From: Dysidea avara
Lineage: Eukaryota; Porifera; Demospongiae; Dictyoceratida; Dysideidae
NCBI RefSeq assembly: GCF_963678975.1
Contig: NC_089275.1
Coordinates: 34,544,226 to 34,608,225 of the forward strand
DNA: 64,000 nucleotides
Direction: 5' to 3'
Position numbers and translations under genes: made by a program. Positions 24,601 through 35,499 of the stretch are shown piece by piece. The stretch's first letter is position 1; each line of letters begins with the position of its first letter. The notes below the pieces were generated by a model. It was not told where the DNA came from. It did not search any database and worked only from the letters and a program-made list of their open reading frames with translations.

Positions 24601-25400
24601 CTTACTTTGTGTCTAGTTTGTAGCTGATCTCTCTACAGGGTGATTTGTTTGTAGCTGAACTCCTTACATTGTGTGTAGTTTCTAGCTGATCTCTCTACAG
24701 GGTGATTTGTTTGTAGCTGATCTCTCTACAAGTTGATTTGTGTGTAGCTGATCTCTCTGCAGGTTGATTTGTTTGTAGCCGATCTCTCTACAGGTAATCT
24801 GTTTGTAGCTGAACTCTCTATAAGGTGATTTGTTTGTAGCTGATCTCTCTGCAGGTTGATTTGTTTTAGCTGAACTCTCTACAGGGTGATTGCTTGTAGC
24901 TGAACTCCTTACATTGTGTCTAGTTTCTAGCTGATGTCTCTACAGGGTGATTTTTTGTAGCTGAACTCTCTTCAGGGTGATTTGTTTCTAGCTGATCTCT
25001 CTACAGGTAGATTTGTGTTGATTTGTTCATTGCTGATCGCTCTAAAGGTTGATTTGTTGCAGCTGAACACCCTGCAAAGTGTTTTGTTTATAGCTGATCA
25101 CTCTAAAGGGTAATTTGTTTGTAGCTAAACTCTCTCCACAGTGACTTGTGTGTAGCTGAATTCTGTGTAACTGAATTCTCTAGAGAGTGACTTAATTGTA
25201 GCTGAATTCTCTACACAGTGCATGACTTGTTCATAGCTGAACTTTCTTCAGTGTGACTTGTAATGTTCTGAATCTCTATAGTGATATATTTGCTTAACTC
25301 TCCACATGGTGACTGTCTTTTTGCTGAACTGTCTATAAGATTAACTGTTTGCAGCTGAACTCCCTACAGAATAACTTGTGATGTAATAAAATTCTATAAT
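21640..25400. repeat. 31-bp satellite array, ~120 units
   Basis: Tandem array of a unit reading GTAGCTGAACTCTCTACA then GGGTGATTTGTTT, with variants (GATCTCTCT, GCAGGTTG, AAGGTGACTTC). A higher-order pattern is visible: the marker GAACTCCTTACATTGTGTC recurs near 22840, 23088, 23333, 23827, 24070 and 24904, implying multimers of several units that homogenised together. The array decays towards the right end. It contains no gene; open frames across it are periodic by-products. Confidence 0.9.
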
Positions 25401-25414
25401 GGAGTAAACTAGCC

Positions 25415-26240
25415 GAATGCTCTATTAGGGTGACTGTTCTATTAGAGTATCTCGATCTCGCATTTGCTACACGGAGTTGGCTTTCGAATCATAACTCAGT
25501 GGTTTGTAATCCGATTCTTCTGTACTACTGCAAGGACTTTCTATGAAGATTATTCCAGCTATACACCGATTTTCAGCTCATTGCTCTAAGCGGTTTGCCT
25601 AGTAGGCGTGAAAACTAATACTTTTTTATTCATAAAAATCGATCGCGTAATTGTGACACAGGTTGGGTTTTGTGTCATATCTCCGTGGTCTTTATCTCGA
25701 TTCCTTTCAAACCACCAAAAGGCACTCCTACGATGGTTACTCCATCTACATAGCAATTTTCAACTCATTCCATGAAGCGGTTTACCCTGTAGGCGTGACA
25801 ACAAATCGATCTTGTTTTACGCGAATAATCGGTCATAACTCCTGAACCATTCATCGGATTTGTACCAAATTTGATGCTAGGATTCGCCTTTGGACTCCCT
25901 TTCTGTGTGCCAAATTTCAAGGCGATCGGAGTACGCGTTTGCTTGTTATAGCAATTTTTGCAAGTGTGCGAAAAGACGAAGAAGAAGAAAAAAAACGAAG
26001 AAAAAAAACGAAACGTTGGCAGCTCGTATCTCGGCAATGGCTGGAGCGATTTCCTTCAAATTTGGAATGTAGACTCCCTTGGCTGGCGGGCAACTGTGTA
26101 GCAAATTTGGTTCCAATCAGATAAGTGATCACCGAGATACAAAGGTGTGAAAATGACGGTTTCGTTCTTCCTGTCAATATACTCACGGCGTGGCGCGCCG
26201 GCTTCTTGGGCCGCACGACACACTATCGTGTGTCTTGATT
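25415..26240. mobile_element. Tail module of the satellite-bearing element
   Basis: Follows the satellite. It opens with two CTCTATTAGAG motifs (25415-25458), then a module shared with 42600-43145 (ACCAAATTT, TTATAGCAATTTTTGCAA, TTCTTCCTGTCAATATA in the same order). It ends GGGCCGCACGACACACTATC and a 7-bp stem hairpin GACACAC-TATC-GTGTGTC near 26216-26233. GGGCCGCAC mirrors GTGCGGCCC in the fold-back head. Several 60-108 codon frames overlap here and are not convincing genes. Confidence 0.65.
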
Positions 26241-27525
26241 TTGACCATGCAGCACTGATTAGTTTTCAGAAGAGCTTAGTTCTTTCCCTTGATATTTTTA
26301 TCTTTCTGTTATAATACGATTGTTGTATCATAAGCAAACAATTGATGAAATGTACTCTACTAGCTTTTCCTATAAGCAAGTACACGGTTAAATTTCTGAT
26401 AAACACTCCTAGATCTGGTCCCCTAGGCTGGAAATTATACACTTCAGAGCAAACTAATCTAAAGATTCCATCTGTCAAAATACGTACATGCTTGAGGCGA
26501 GTGCATATACACTGCACAACACAACATAGCCTAGGGATACTTGTGGTGGTGGTCTGGTGGATTATTGCATGCTTTAAGTGATTGTGGTACAAGTGAATGT
26601 AAAATGCAGAGTGGAGATGTGCTTATCTTTGTGTTACAGGACTGCCCAATCTGCTCTAGTAGCCCGACTGCTCTAATAGAGTAATTGTAAATAAAACACA
26701 TAAACATAGACATGTGTTGATAAATATTTAAATTTTAATGACATAAATTAAATTTTAATGACATAATTTATAATTTAATGACATACTTTATAATTTAATG
26801 TCACTTAAAATACTCTAGGTTATTCTAAGGTTTCAAATTACTATTTAAAATACCAAAATTACAAAAAGGCTTATTTCCGAGCCTTGGATGGCTTCCCAAC
26901 ATGCATGCCTGAGGTGGATCCTATCAAAATTTTAATCTAATGAGGTAAGGAACTCACAGAAAAAAATTGGTGCTTTTGTCAGTTGTGTCCACATTTTTTT
27001 GCTAAGCCACCTAACTAACAGATGTAGTAGAACTAAAATTTTAAATATGGATTAAAGTATGTGTTTGATCCGTCAGCCAAAAGACAAAGGAACCACTGAA
27101 ATGCCAACTCAGTGCAAAAGGAGACAGGGACCTGTCAGTAGCATACAACTCATTTCTCACTAATGTTAGTGCTTGGAACATTGCTAGCTGTCCTAAAGTT
27201 CAGCAATGATATTACAACTGAAGAACTAGTAAACCAGGCAGCATGGCATAAGTCTTGTTATGTAAAATTAGCAATGAGAAATACAGAGAGCATCCCAAAT
27301 TCAAGCTAAGGAAGGTACTGTAGGAAGCAGTATTTCAGGTGTGATTTCCCATTGACGTCAGTCAACAGATAAGATGGCTTGTCCTGTCTTGTCTTACCAA
27401 TTGTATGGAAGGAGATTGTATAGCCTAGATGTTTAGAAGGAGATTAACAGAGTTTCATTTAGGGAGTATATTTTCTACAAGTACAAGAACAAAACGATGG
27501 CAATAATAAACTTATGGTTTTTAGC
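26241..27525. other. Intergenic, no gene seen
   Basis: A solitary motif CTCTAATAGAG lies at 26665-26685, and short AATTTTAATGACATAA direct repeats at about 26730-26800. A fragment of the GTGGACAC/CAAAAGCACCAA dispersed family lies at 26930-27010. I find no supported coding exon. Confidence 0.45.
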
Positions 27526-27600
27526 AATGTATACGTACAAGAGTTCATAATATATCATTTAGGTATATATATATTATGAACTCTTGATACGTATATACAG
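27526..27600. repeat. Near-perfect ~75-bp hairpin
   Basis: TATACGTACAAGAGTTCATA is mirrored by TATGAACTCTTGATACGTAT across a short AT-rich centre, giving arms of about 27-30 bp. It may be a tiny inverted-repeat transposon with TA ends, or simply a cruciform-prone palindrome. Confidence 0.65.
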
Positions 27601-27948
27601 GAGATGTTAAAACAGGCTACCACATAAGATCATGAATTATAAATGGTATTGTTGGCTAGAGCTGCCAAGATTGTGTGAAAAGACATTACAGGTTACAAAG
27701 TAAGTTTCCACCTGGCTGTCAGCAACAGTCAGTGCCATCCTGTCTCGTATCCATGATGCTAAATGATGTTGACTTATAATGTCAAGATTCCACCGATTCA
27801 CAGGTAAGCCTCACAATTTCACAAACACTCCTTTTTAAATTTCAGTAAGCACACACCAACTACTTTTGAGTCTCATCATTTATTGAAGAGACAACCTCCA
27901 TTGCCTCTCTAATTCACAGAGAAACTAGGTATAAAAAGGTAGTAAACC

Positions 27949-28339
27949 CAAGGCCATCCAGAGAAATTAAGGGGCCCAGGGCAAAGAGTTAAAGTGGGGC
28001 CCCTGCATGGGGCAAGGAGGTTTCCATTCTGAATCACAACTTCACCCAAGCTGTAAGTTGAAGACCAAAAAAAAAAAAAGAGGTCAGTACATGCTTACAA
28101 TGACAATAGCTACCCATCACCAACCATATCTTCTTATTTATAAGCTTGCCACACTGCTCCTCTGAAGAATACTGTGACTGCTCTATTAGAGTATTTAGAT
28201 CTGACTGCTCTATTAGAGTATATCGATCTTTTAAACAGGTATTCAAGGGGCCCTTCGTGGGGCCTCCTGGGGCCTCTTTCAGGCTGGGCCCCGGGGGAAA
28301 ACGTCCCAGTTGCCCCCCCCCTCCCCGTGGACGGCCCTG
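27949..28339. mobile_element. hAT-like MITE (GGGCAGCCCTG family), copy 1
   Basis: A 391-bp element, start CAAGGCCATCCAGAG, end GGACGGCCCTG. Flanks are AGTAAACC and AATAAACC, an 8-bp duplication with one mismatch, as expected for hAT. The interior carries two CTCTATTAGAG motifs (28174-28230) and a mirrored GGGGCCC-rich pair near each end. A sister copy is at 34829-35206. Confidence 0.85.
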
Positions 28340-28864
28340 AATAAACCATCTATATGGCTTAGGTGTAAATGTAATAGCTACAACAGGGTTTTTGAAATAG
28401 AAAGCCAGTTAACAACTGCTGTTTGAAGGAATATGAAGAGAAGGGAATTGTTGTTCCAGCTAACTTGTCTGTTTACTGTTGGTGCACTTGACAACCTTGA
28501 TCACAATTCTTCAAGTACCACAGCCAAAGGTCCACTTCATGGAACAGGAATTTGTCTTTTTTAACAATCAATATATGTAGGGTTGACAATGAAAAAATCG
28601 ACCCTCTTTGGATTAACTTGTAACTCAGGGGATGGAGCCTACCAATGGTCTAGTTTTAAATGGTGGGTTCGGTGCCTTCTGTTTGGGATATAGACGAGTC
28701 ATAAATTTTGATGGATTTTTTTTGCTGTTTTAGGTTATTGGGTGAGGTGCTCTACAAAATACACTTGTTTAAAAGGTGATTCGCTGTACTTCAATTTTCG
28801 CTAAAACGGCGCTTGACGGGTATAACCTTTATGGTGATGTTTCTTCTTGTGGGGCATGTCATGA

Positions 28865-28926
28865 GTAGGAGATGACAGTTCACATTTAGTTATTCAATGG
28901 AGTAAACCTAAACTATCATCTCCTAC
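28865..28926. repeat. 62-nt hairpin with conserved loop, copy 1
   Basis: Stem GTAGGAGATGACAGTT pairs with AACTATCATCTCCTAC around a loop containing TTATTCAATGGAG. A second copy at 32996-33056 preserves both stem and loop. Confidence 0.65.
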
Positions 28927-29474
28927 ATACTGGTGATACAGGCGAATGATTGTTACATGGAAAGCCCAGAATGCAATATTGGTGGGGTCAATTCTACCAA
29001 CTGTTGATCTGATATGACCACACACACCATTGGTACTACCAATGGTTAACCCTAACCACATTTCAATCAAAAAAAATCTAAACATATCTTTAAAATTTTT
29101 TTTTCGTTTACAAGATAGCTACACGCGTCTACACTGGAAGCAGGTTTTCAAGGCTCTGTCATGGAGCGTCAGATAAATTTTAAACCTTTCCCCGGTTCTA
29201 GCAGGAATGGCCAGCATGACATCTACTTTCACGTAAAACGTAACAGCTACGGCCTTTTTCATGGTACAAAGTAGGGGGTTTAACATTACACATAAAACCA
29301 TTGGCAATGAAAATATTGGCTCACCCCAACAATCTAGGCGCGAACTTTTTAACGAATCCCGGTGATACAAGGCTAGATCGCTCCTTGCTTGAATACTTCA
29401 GCTAGTTATACCGTTCGTGACGAACGTTGTACATGATACAAATAATTTTATAAAAATCACCATCTCAATCCAAT

Positions 29475-29770
29475 GAGCCTTATCCGCAATTACGTCACAA
29501 CGCAAAAATGGCGGAAAGTGTGGGGGCCTTTTGTACAGAGAGCCATTGGGAAGAAACCAAAAGCAGACCGTAGGACTACTCGAGAAGTACGAAAATGCGT
29601 GCCCTACATAGTAAGATAGTTAATAAGCCTCACCAGAGTTTTCACATGCATTCTTCATGTGGAACATCTCGAAACGTTATCCCTTCCATACAAAGTATCC
29701 CACTTGGCCCCCACACTTTTCGCCATTTTTACGTTATTTTCGCGTTGTGACGTAATTGCGGATAAGGCTC
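29475..29770. mobile_element. Inverted-repeat element with CRE-like ends
   Basis: Terminal repeats of about 60 bp: GAGCCTTATCCGCAATTACG then TCACAAC at left, mirrored by GTTGTGACGTAATTGCGG then ATAAGGCTC at right. The inner parts (GGCGGAAAGTGTGGGGGCC against GGCCCCCACACTTTTCGCC) also pair. About 296 bp, non-coding. No clean target duplication was found. Each end contains a TGACGTAA/TTACGTCA core. Confidence 0.75.
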
Positions 29771-30097
29771 ATAGTCGCATACCCCGGCTGAGCACTGATT
29801 ATTAGTGATGCGCGCGCTATATTGGATGAGCGAGTTGCAATGGAGAAGCATTCCTTTCGTGAATGTTTAATTCATCAACTTTTCAATGGTCAATAGCCCT
29901 TGTACATCATACTAATAACATGTTAAACAATTTTGATTACATGATCCACCTTTGTAAATGTATTCAAATAAGTATTAATTAAAAAAAAAAATGGTCATTA
30001 TAAAACTTTCAAGTTAGCTGTTTGCAAATCTCCAGCATGTAAACCTGTGGAAAAAACGGTCACATTTTAATTGGTGAATTTTAAAAAATCTTTATCA

Positions 30098-30146
30098 CGC
30101 ACGCACGCACGCACACACACACATTCACATACACACACACACACTA
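30098..30146. repeat. CACG/CA microsatellite
   Basis: (CACG)n followed by interrupted (CA)n of about 50 bp. Confidence 0.85.
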
Positions 30147-30565
30147 CACTACATATTCACATAAAAACAAAACACTACAAGGTATGGTAAGGGTTGTTTA
30201 CTTTAGTTAATTTTGTGGTCCACCACATATAGCAACAAGGGAAATGTGTATCTGTGATCAAGAATTTAATTTAGATTCTAATATCATAATTAGATGGTCA
30301 GACTACCTTTGTCAACTAGAGATGAACTGACTTTTGGTAAAAAGCGAGGGGTAGCCAATGCCTTGGGACTCTTGTGCACTATGTGAGAAATCCAATCAGA
30401 AATACACAAATATTTTAGAAACCAAATCCTAAATCCAAAATCACGTTAAAATAATGGAGAAAGTGAGTTTAACAAAGTAGACAATGATCGATCACGAATA
30501 GCTAAAACAAGATGGAGATCAACAATTGTACAGGTAGTTACTAGTTAACAATCTCACTAAATGCT

Positions 30566-30850
30566 TTTAAAATACATAAAGATTGGGACTCTCGTACATA
30601 CCATTTGGGTGCTTTGCGTGGGCGTTGGAAACCCCTCTGGTACACCATTTCGGTGTTTTGCATGGGCGTTGGCTACCCCTCAAAAAAACAAAAGCAAAAA
30701 GACTATACAGATTCGAAGCTGAGCCTGTACAGAAGATGATCCCTGCACAGCTACGTGGGCTTCTTTGTACAAAGCATACACTCACCTTATTTGCACAGTG
30801 CCCAATCGTCATCATGGACGCTTCCACCTCCCACCGTGCACTAAAGTAAT
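30566..30850. other. Short tandem duplication, no supported gene
   Basis: A roughly 43-bp unit (ACCATTTGGGTGCTTTGCG then TGGGCGTTGG) occurs twice in direct order at about 30599-30690. Frames of 86-88 codons exist on both strands across it, which argues against either being a real gene. Confidence 0.4.
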
Positions 30851-30887
30851 AGAAACATCATTAAAATAATAATATAAGCATTAATAT

Positions 30888-31691
30888 CAGGGGCGTAGCC
30901 AGGATTTTTTGAAGGGGGGTTCCAGACCAGCATTGAGTTACCAGAAGCAGGGGTCTGGGGGCACAGCCCCCAGCCGCTGAGAGACTTTCAATATTTTAAT
31001 GAATCAAAACTCAGCAAATTGCTATATTTTATGCAAAAGTACATTAATTGTGATGCATATAAGTGCCCCACGATGAAGGTAGTACTAGATAAAGCCACCT
31101 AGTGGAAACAGACAGCATAACACATAGAGACACATACTAGTAATCTGTAAGTGATAGTTATCTCACTGTGGTATAAGAGCCATGAATCCACTGATACAAA
31201 TGGAATGACTTACAATCAAAACAATATAACTATACAAATATGCATAGCATGAATTCATTTTGCATAACACTGCACACCAAAGCTATAGCAGTATAAGGTC
31301 ATGCTAAGTTTTGCATTTAATGTTAGAATGTCTGAAAAACTTCATATGGACATGGATATATTTACATGCATGTTCTATTAGAGTATACCTGACTGCTCTA
31401 TTAGAATATAAACCTGACTGCTCTATTAGAGTATATATCTGACTGCTCTATTAAAGTATATCGATCTTTTTAACAAGTTTTGAAGAAGCCTAAGGCTCAT
31501 GTTACCTCTGTAAATCCTTCCTTGAGAGATGAATGCAAGCTTTATCAATTGTTGTGCTGTGCCATTACACTATATTACTCACTCATTTTGTCCTGCCACA
31601 CTAAATGGTGTATTAGGATCCTGCTTGCAGAAGTCAAAATTTTACAGGGGGGTTCCTGAACCCCCCGGAACCCCCCCTCCCTACGCCCCTG
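30888..31691. mobile_element. Non-autonomous element, CAGGGGCGTAGCC ends
   Basis: An 804-bp element, start CAGGGGCGTAGCCAGGA, end CCTACGCCCCTG, flanked by AATAT on both sides (30883-30887, 31692-31696). The ends and the 5-bp duplication parallel the GGCGGATCC family. It contains four tandem CTCTATTAGAG units (31371-31468) and a GGGGGTTCCTGAACCCCCC palindrome near the right end. No transposase remains. Confidence 0.85.
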
Positions 31692-31984
31692 AATATTATT
31701 ATAGCATACACAGCAGCACAATATTACAGCATGATAAACAAACCAAAGTATTTATACAAAAAACTACGTCATAGACATTTAATCGTCTTTGAGCAAGGCC
31801 ATTTTAACAAAGGCGCGAATTGTGCGTGGGCGGGAAATTCATTACATTCTGTTCACCATTTATAACTATCACTGGCAAACTAATGTATATACAATATCAA
31901 AGAACGTATATATTTAAACAGTTGCATGATACTTATAGACTGTTTTTCACTGTCAAGCACTTCTTGTGCGTGGGCGACCCATCA

Positions 31985-32067
31985 CCCCTCCCCTCCCCTC
32001 CCCTCCGCACCCACCCACCCACCCCTCCCCTCCCCTCCCCTCCGCACCCTCCCACCCACCCACCCCC
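31985..32067. repeat. CCCCT/CCCA minisatellite
   Basis: Two imperfect tandem copies of a (CCCCT)n-CCGCA-(CCCA)n unit. The opposite strand has regular G-runs, compatible with G-quadruplex formation. Confidence 0.8.
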
Positions 32068-32349
32068 TATATGATATACGTGCTATACAGGTGAGCATAT
32101 AAAAGTTGCTAAAATTAGCAGGTTTCTGTAGAATCAGTTTTTTTTTGAAATTCTAATTGAACAAACAGTACATTTTCATACTATAACTGAATGACATTAA
32201 AATATATTGAATTGTTCTGATATGATATCACTAATATTATGACAGAGAGGAATGTGCAGTATGTCCGTGTCGCGTGTGCACAGGTGTATTATAGTTTGTT
32301 TTAACCACTGGTGTTAACTCATGATCAGCCTGTACTGGGATTACAAAAT

Positions 32350-32693
32350 ACATTAGGCCAGGAAAACTTGATTACTAGTTTCTCATCCACAAAAATTCAG
32401 ATTTCCATGTGGGTGGGAGGTTATTTATCATTATTTATTAGTAAAGAAATACTCCAAATCAAGCTGTCTGTTATAAAGGTTAACTAAAACCTTTTAAGAA
32501 CTATTACTGACGTATTAGCTACCTTTTCTGAGGTGTAAGTGACATTTGCTGTGCTATAAATGATAACCAGCCTTCCTAACATCAAAATACGTGTGCACGT
32601 GATTGATAACAGCAACAATGAAATTAGAGGTGGTGAGGTAAAAAGGGATGCGGGTGGGGATGAGAAACAATTAATCAAGTTTTCCCGGCCTTA
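32350..32693. mobile_element. Inverted-repeat element in the tandem duplicate
   Basis: Left end TTAGGCCAGGAAAACTTGAT and right end ATCAAGTTTTCCCGGCCTTA are inverted, followed inside by TTTCTCATCC/GGATGAGAAA. It is absent from the paralogous stretch at about 33165-33200. About 344 bp. Confidence 0.65.
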
Positions 32694-32995
32694 TTATGTT
32701 CACAAGGGCATGCTACTAGCTATGTGCTTCACTGTACTAGCTATAGATGATAATATTGTCAGCCCTTCCTCCCTGATGTAACTACCAAGACATTCAATAC
32801 TCTCATCTTAAAATCTGGGCCAGCCACCTACCTTGGTTTATTTCTGGATCAATGTCTGCATCTCCTATTGGTATATATATGTGCACAGGTGAAAATTGGT
32901 AAAATTTTAAAGTTGGTTAAGTAGTGAAAAGCATACAGGGAATATTATAGCTATAACTTTTAAGGAATGTTTATACCAGCAGGAACATGTGATCA

Positions 32996-33056
32996 GTAGG
33001 AGATGATAGTTCACATTAAGTTATTTAATGGAGCAAACCTAAGCTATCATCTCCTA
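32996..33056. repeat. 62-nt hairpin with conserved loop, copy 2
   Basis: Stem GTAGGAGATGATAGTT/AGCTATCATCTCCTAG with the same loop (TTATTTAATGGAG) as 28865-28926. Outer sequence adds an ATGTGAT/ATCACAT pairing. Confidence 0.65.
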
Positions 33057-33351
33057 GTGACTCCTACATATCACATACAAAAGAGAGGAATGTACGTGTA
33101 GTATGTACACATGCAGGTGCTACAGATGTATTGTTCTAACCATTAGTGTTAACTCATGATCAGACATTATATGTGCATAAGAGCACAGTTCACATGCTAC
33201 TGTGCATGCGCTTCACTGTACAAGCCAAACAACAACAGTATCAGCTCTTCCTGATGTAAATTTGGACTCTCAACTTAAAATCTGGGCTAAGCTGGGTAGC
33301 CACCCACCTTCATTTATTTTTGGATCAATGCCTGGTGATGAATGTTATAGG

Positions 33352-33380
33352 TGACTGCTCTATTAGAGTATCTCGATCTT
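33352..33380 (+). repeat. Solitary CTCTATTAGAG motif
   Basis: A complete, consensus-like copy directly after the right tandem duplicate and outside any recognised transposon ends. Confidence 0.75.
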
Positions 33381-33599
33381 AAGCACCTCCAATGCAGCTA
33401 TAGCAGCATTAGCTGATCCCATGCATGTAATGATCCGTGCCCTTGTTGGATAACCTTTTAAGCACAAATCCACGCAGTAATAATGCCTGCAATGCTCATT
33501 ATTTGAGATTGATAAATGAGAATAGCTATAGCTACGGTCGGCTGCAGTGTTCCGTCACAAACAACTTATAGCTATGCATCATTGGCTGCATGCGTTAGT

Positions 33600-33790
33600 G
33601 GTCCACCCGGACCCATTTTGGTCGACCAATATTGGTCCGAGTGGTCAGGAGTGCATGTGGCCAACTATAGGTTTGGGCCGGACCAATTTTGGTCAGGTCG
33701 GACCAATTTCGGATGCTAAAAATGGTCCGGGCTAAATTTGGTCGACTGAAAATGGCCCGGCCGGACCAATTTTTGCCCCGGACCAAATTT
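33600..33790. repeat. GGACCAATTTTGGTC-rich palindromic cluster
   Basis: At least six imperfect copies, in both orientations, of a GGACCAATTTTGGTC palindrome. Frames on both strands here arise from this repeat. Confidence 0.6.
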
Positions 33791-33984
33791 TTCGTTACAG
33801 GCCAACCAGGAGATAGCTGAGTGTGGCTGTACTGCTCCGTGGTGTTGGACAATGACCTGTGCTGTAAATTTTCTTTCATTTTAGCCAATTCTGAGCCCTG
33901 AATGGCCCATAACTTGGACTCATTCATCCCAACATGTTTCTTTTCAAATTTTTAACACCGTGACCATCTTGCCCGCTTTCCAGG

Positions 33985-34125
33985 GCCCCCGCCTCCCGCC
34001 CTTCTGGATCTCGCCTTCCGGGCCCCCCGCCTCCCACCCTTCTGGATCTCGCCTTCCGGGCCCCCCCGCCTCCCACCCTTCTGGATCTCGCCTTCCAGGC
34101 CCCCCGCCTCCCACCCTTCAGTCTG
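33985..34125. repeat. ~38-bp GC-rich minisatellite
   Basis: About 3.5 tandem copies of a unit containing CCGCCTCCCACCCTTCTGGA and TCTCGCCTTCC. The mirrored Gly/Arg-rich frames are repeat by-products. Confidence 0.85.
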
Positions 34126-34567
34126 GAGCTTGCCTGATACAGACAACCTCGGTTTAAAAACTATCTAAAACGGCGGGAAACTTAGCTGTTGACTACTTCT
34201 TCAATGGATGACCAGGAAGGTAAGAAACTGTTGTAAAACGTGTGAAAATTTGGTATGAGTAGCTACCACAATTGGCCAGCTACAACACTCTGAATATTTA
34301 AAACCGACGTTTCTCAATACTTTTAAATGGGCGATAAGACCGGTTTTCCCAGAGACAGTCACATATATAGAAGCTGACACGCAGCTCTTATGAATGGCCA
34401 AACCAACTGCACTCTTGATACAGATTTTAAAATTGGCATGTTCAACCATCTTGTAGCTTTCTGTCAAAGCCTTATTGGGTGCCTTTGGTGCTGGCAAACA
34501 ATTTAATTACTTAAGTGCCATCTGTCAAAAGCTTGAGATACATTGCTCTATACAGATTTTCATATAA

Positions 34568-35499
34568 TATAGTTTCACAGGTTGTGACACTACATCTTCA
34601 TTAAATTTTTACGATAAGGGTAAGAGATCAGAATGGGAGGCATGGAATTGTTTCAATAATGTAACACAAACATTTCAACTACATGACACTCCACCTTTAA
34701 ATATAGATATTGATTCTCTGCATTTCAAGTTGCTAGAACATTTTACAGTAGTAATGTCTGACAAAACAAGTGAGCTACAATGTGTGAGATTTACTTTGCC
34801 ACAAGGGTAGGATAGTGGAGAAGCTTCCCAGGGCTGCCCAGAGAAATTAAGTGGCCCAGGACAAAGAGTTAAAGTGGGGCCCCGGGGGCAAGGAGGGTTC
34901 TATTCTGAATCACAACTTCAGCCTAGCTGCATATGTAAGTCGAAGACCAAGAAAGAAAAGGTCATTACGTGCTGACAATGACAATAGCTGCCCCTCACCA
35001 ACTATACCTCCTTATTTCTAAGCTTGCTACACTGCTCCTCTGAAACTGTTACTGCTCTATTAGAGTATCTAGATCTTGACTGCTCTATTAGAGTATATCG
35101 ATCTTTTAAACAGTTATTCAAGGGGCCCTTGATGGGGGCCCCTGGAGCCCCTTCAGGATGGGGCCTGGGGCAAAATTCCCCAGTTGCCCTGCTATGGGCA
35201 GCCCTGAAGCTACCCCCCCAAGACAAGATGCACTGTTGCAGCATACCAAATGAGTGGCATACCAAGCTACATATACCCTGTAGTGCAGCAGTGAGCAACA
35301 GATTCCACCTCCAGAAGGCTGGGGACGGATACTTGATGAGTGCAATGTCTGGGTTCCAGTGTGGAGCACATTACCTATAGCTGCTAAAGCTTGTAGTGAA
35401 CTAGTCAAGTGTAAATATAAGAGCTGTGGTGGCAGATGTTCATGCAGAAAAGCTGGTTGGAAGTGCACAGAGTTCTGTAACTGTCACTGTGTAGATTGA
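34568..35499 (+). pseudogene. Cysteine-rich multicopy-family gene fragment, broken
   Basis: Two homologous-looking coding stretches are separated by a transposon. Left: a frame with SFTGCDTTSSLNFYDKGKR, EWEAWNCFNN and FKLLEHFTVVMSDKTSEL (about 34568-34815). Right: DALLQHTK, a stop, VAYQATYTL, a stop, then PPPEGWGRILDE, WVPVWSTLPIAAKACSEL and the Cys-rich CKYKSCGGRCSCRKAGWKC plus TEFCNCHC before a TGA at 35497-35499. The order GCDTTS, LLEHFTVVMSDKTS, W-x-P-V-W and CXC-like cysteines matches an uncharacterised multicopy protein family that I recall from cnidarian and other invertebrate genomes. A mobile origin is inference. In-frame stops and the 378-bp MITE at 34829-35206 make it non-functional. 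Confidence 0.65.
34829..35206. mobile_element. hAT-like MITE (GGGCAGCCCTG family), copy 2
   Basis: A 378-bp sister of 27949-28339: start CAGGGCTGCCCAGAG, end GGGCAGCCCTG, flanked by AAGCTTCC and AAGCTACC (8 bp, one mismatch). Two CTCTATTAGAG motifs lie at 35050-35104. It is inserted in the broken gene fragment described above. Confidence 0.85.

Larger units (their letters stand above)
32240..33350. repeat. Tandem segmental duplicate, left copy interrupted
   Basis: About 32240-32870 and 33075-33350 share an ordered set of blocks (AGAGAGGAATGT, TAGTGTTAACTCATGATCAG, GCTTCACTGTAC, CTTAAAATCTGGGC, TTGGATCAATGC). The left copy is longer because it contains the inverted-repeat element at 32350-32693. 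Confidence 0.65.

Noticed and set aside
21640-25400. Possible CRISPR-like array
   Set aside because: The 31-bp units abut with no unique spacers and vary gradually; this is a eukaryotic satellite.
31371-31468. Four motif units as a CRISPR-type array
   Set aside because: Spacing is only about 10 bp of similar sequence, inside a transposon with clear ends.
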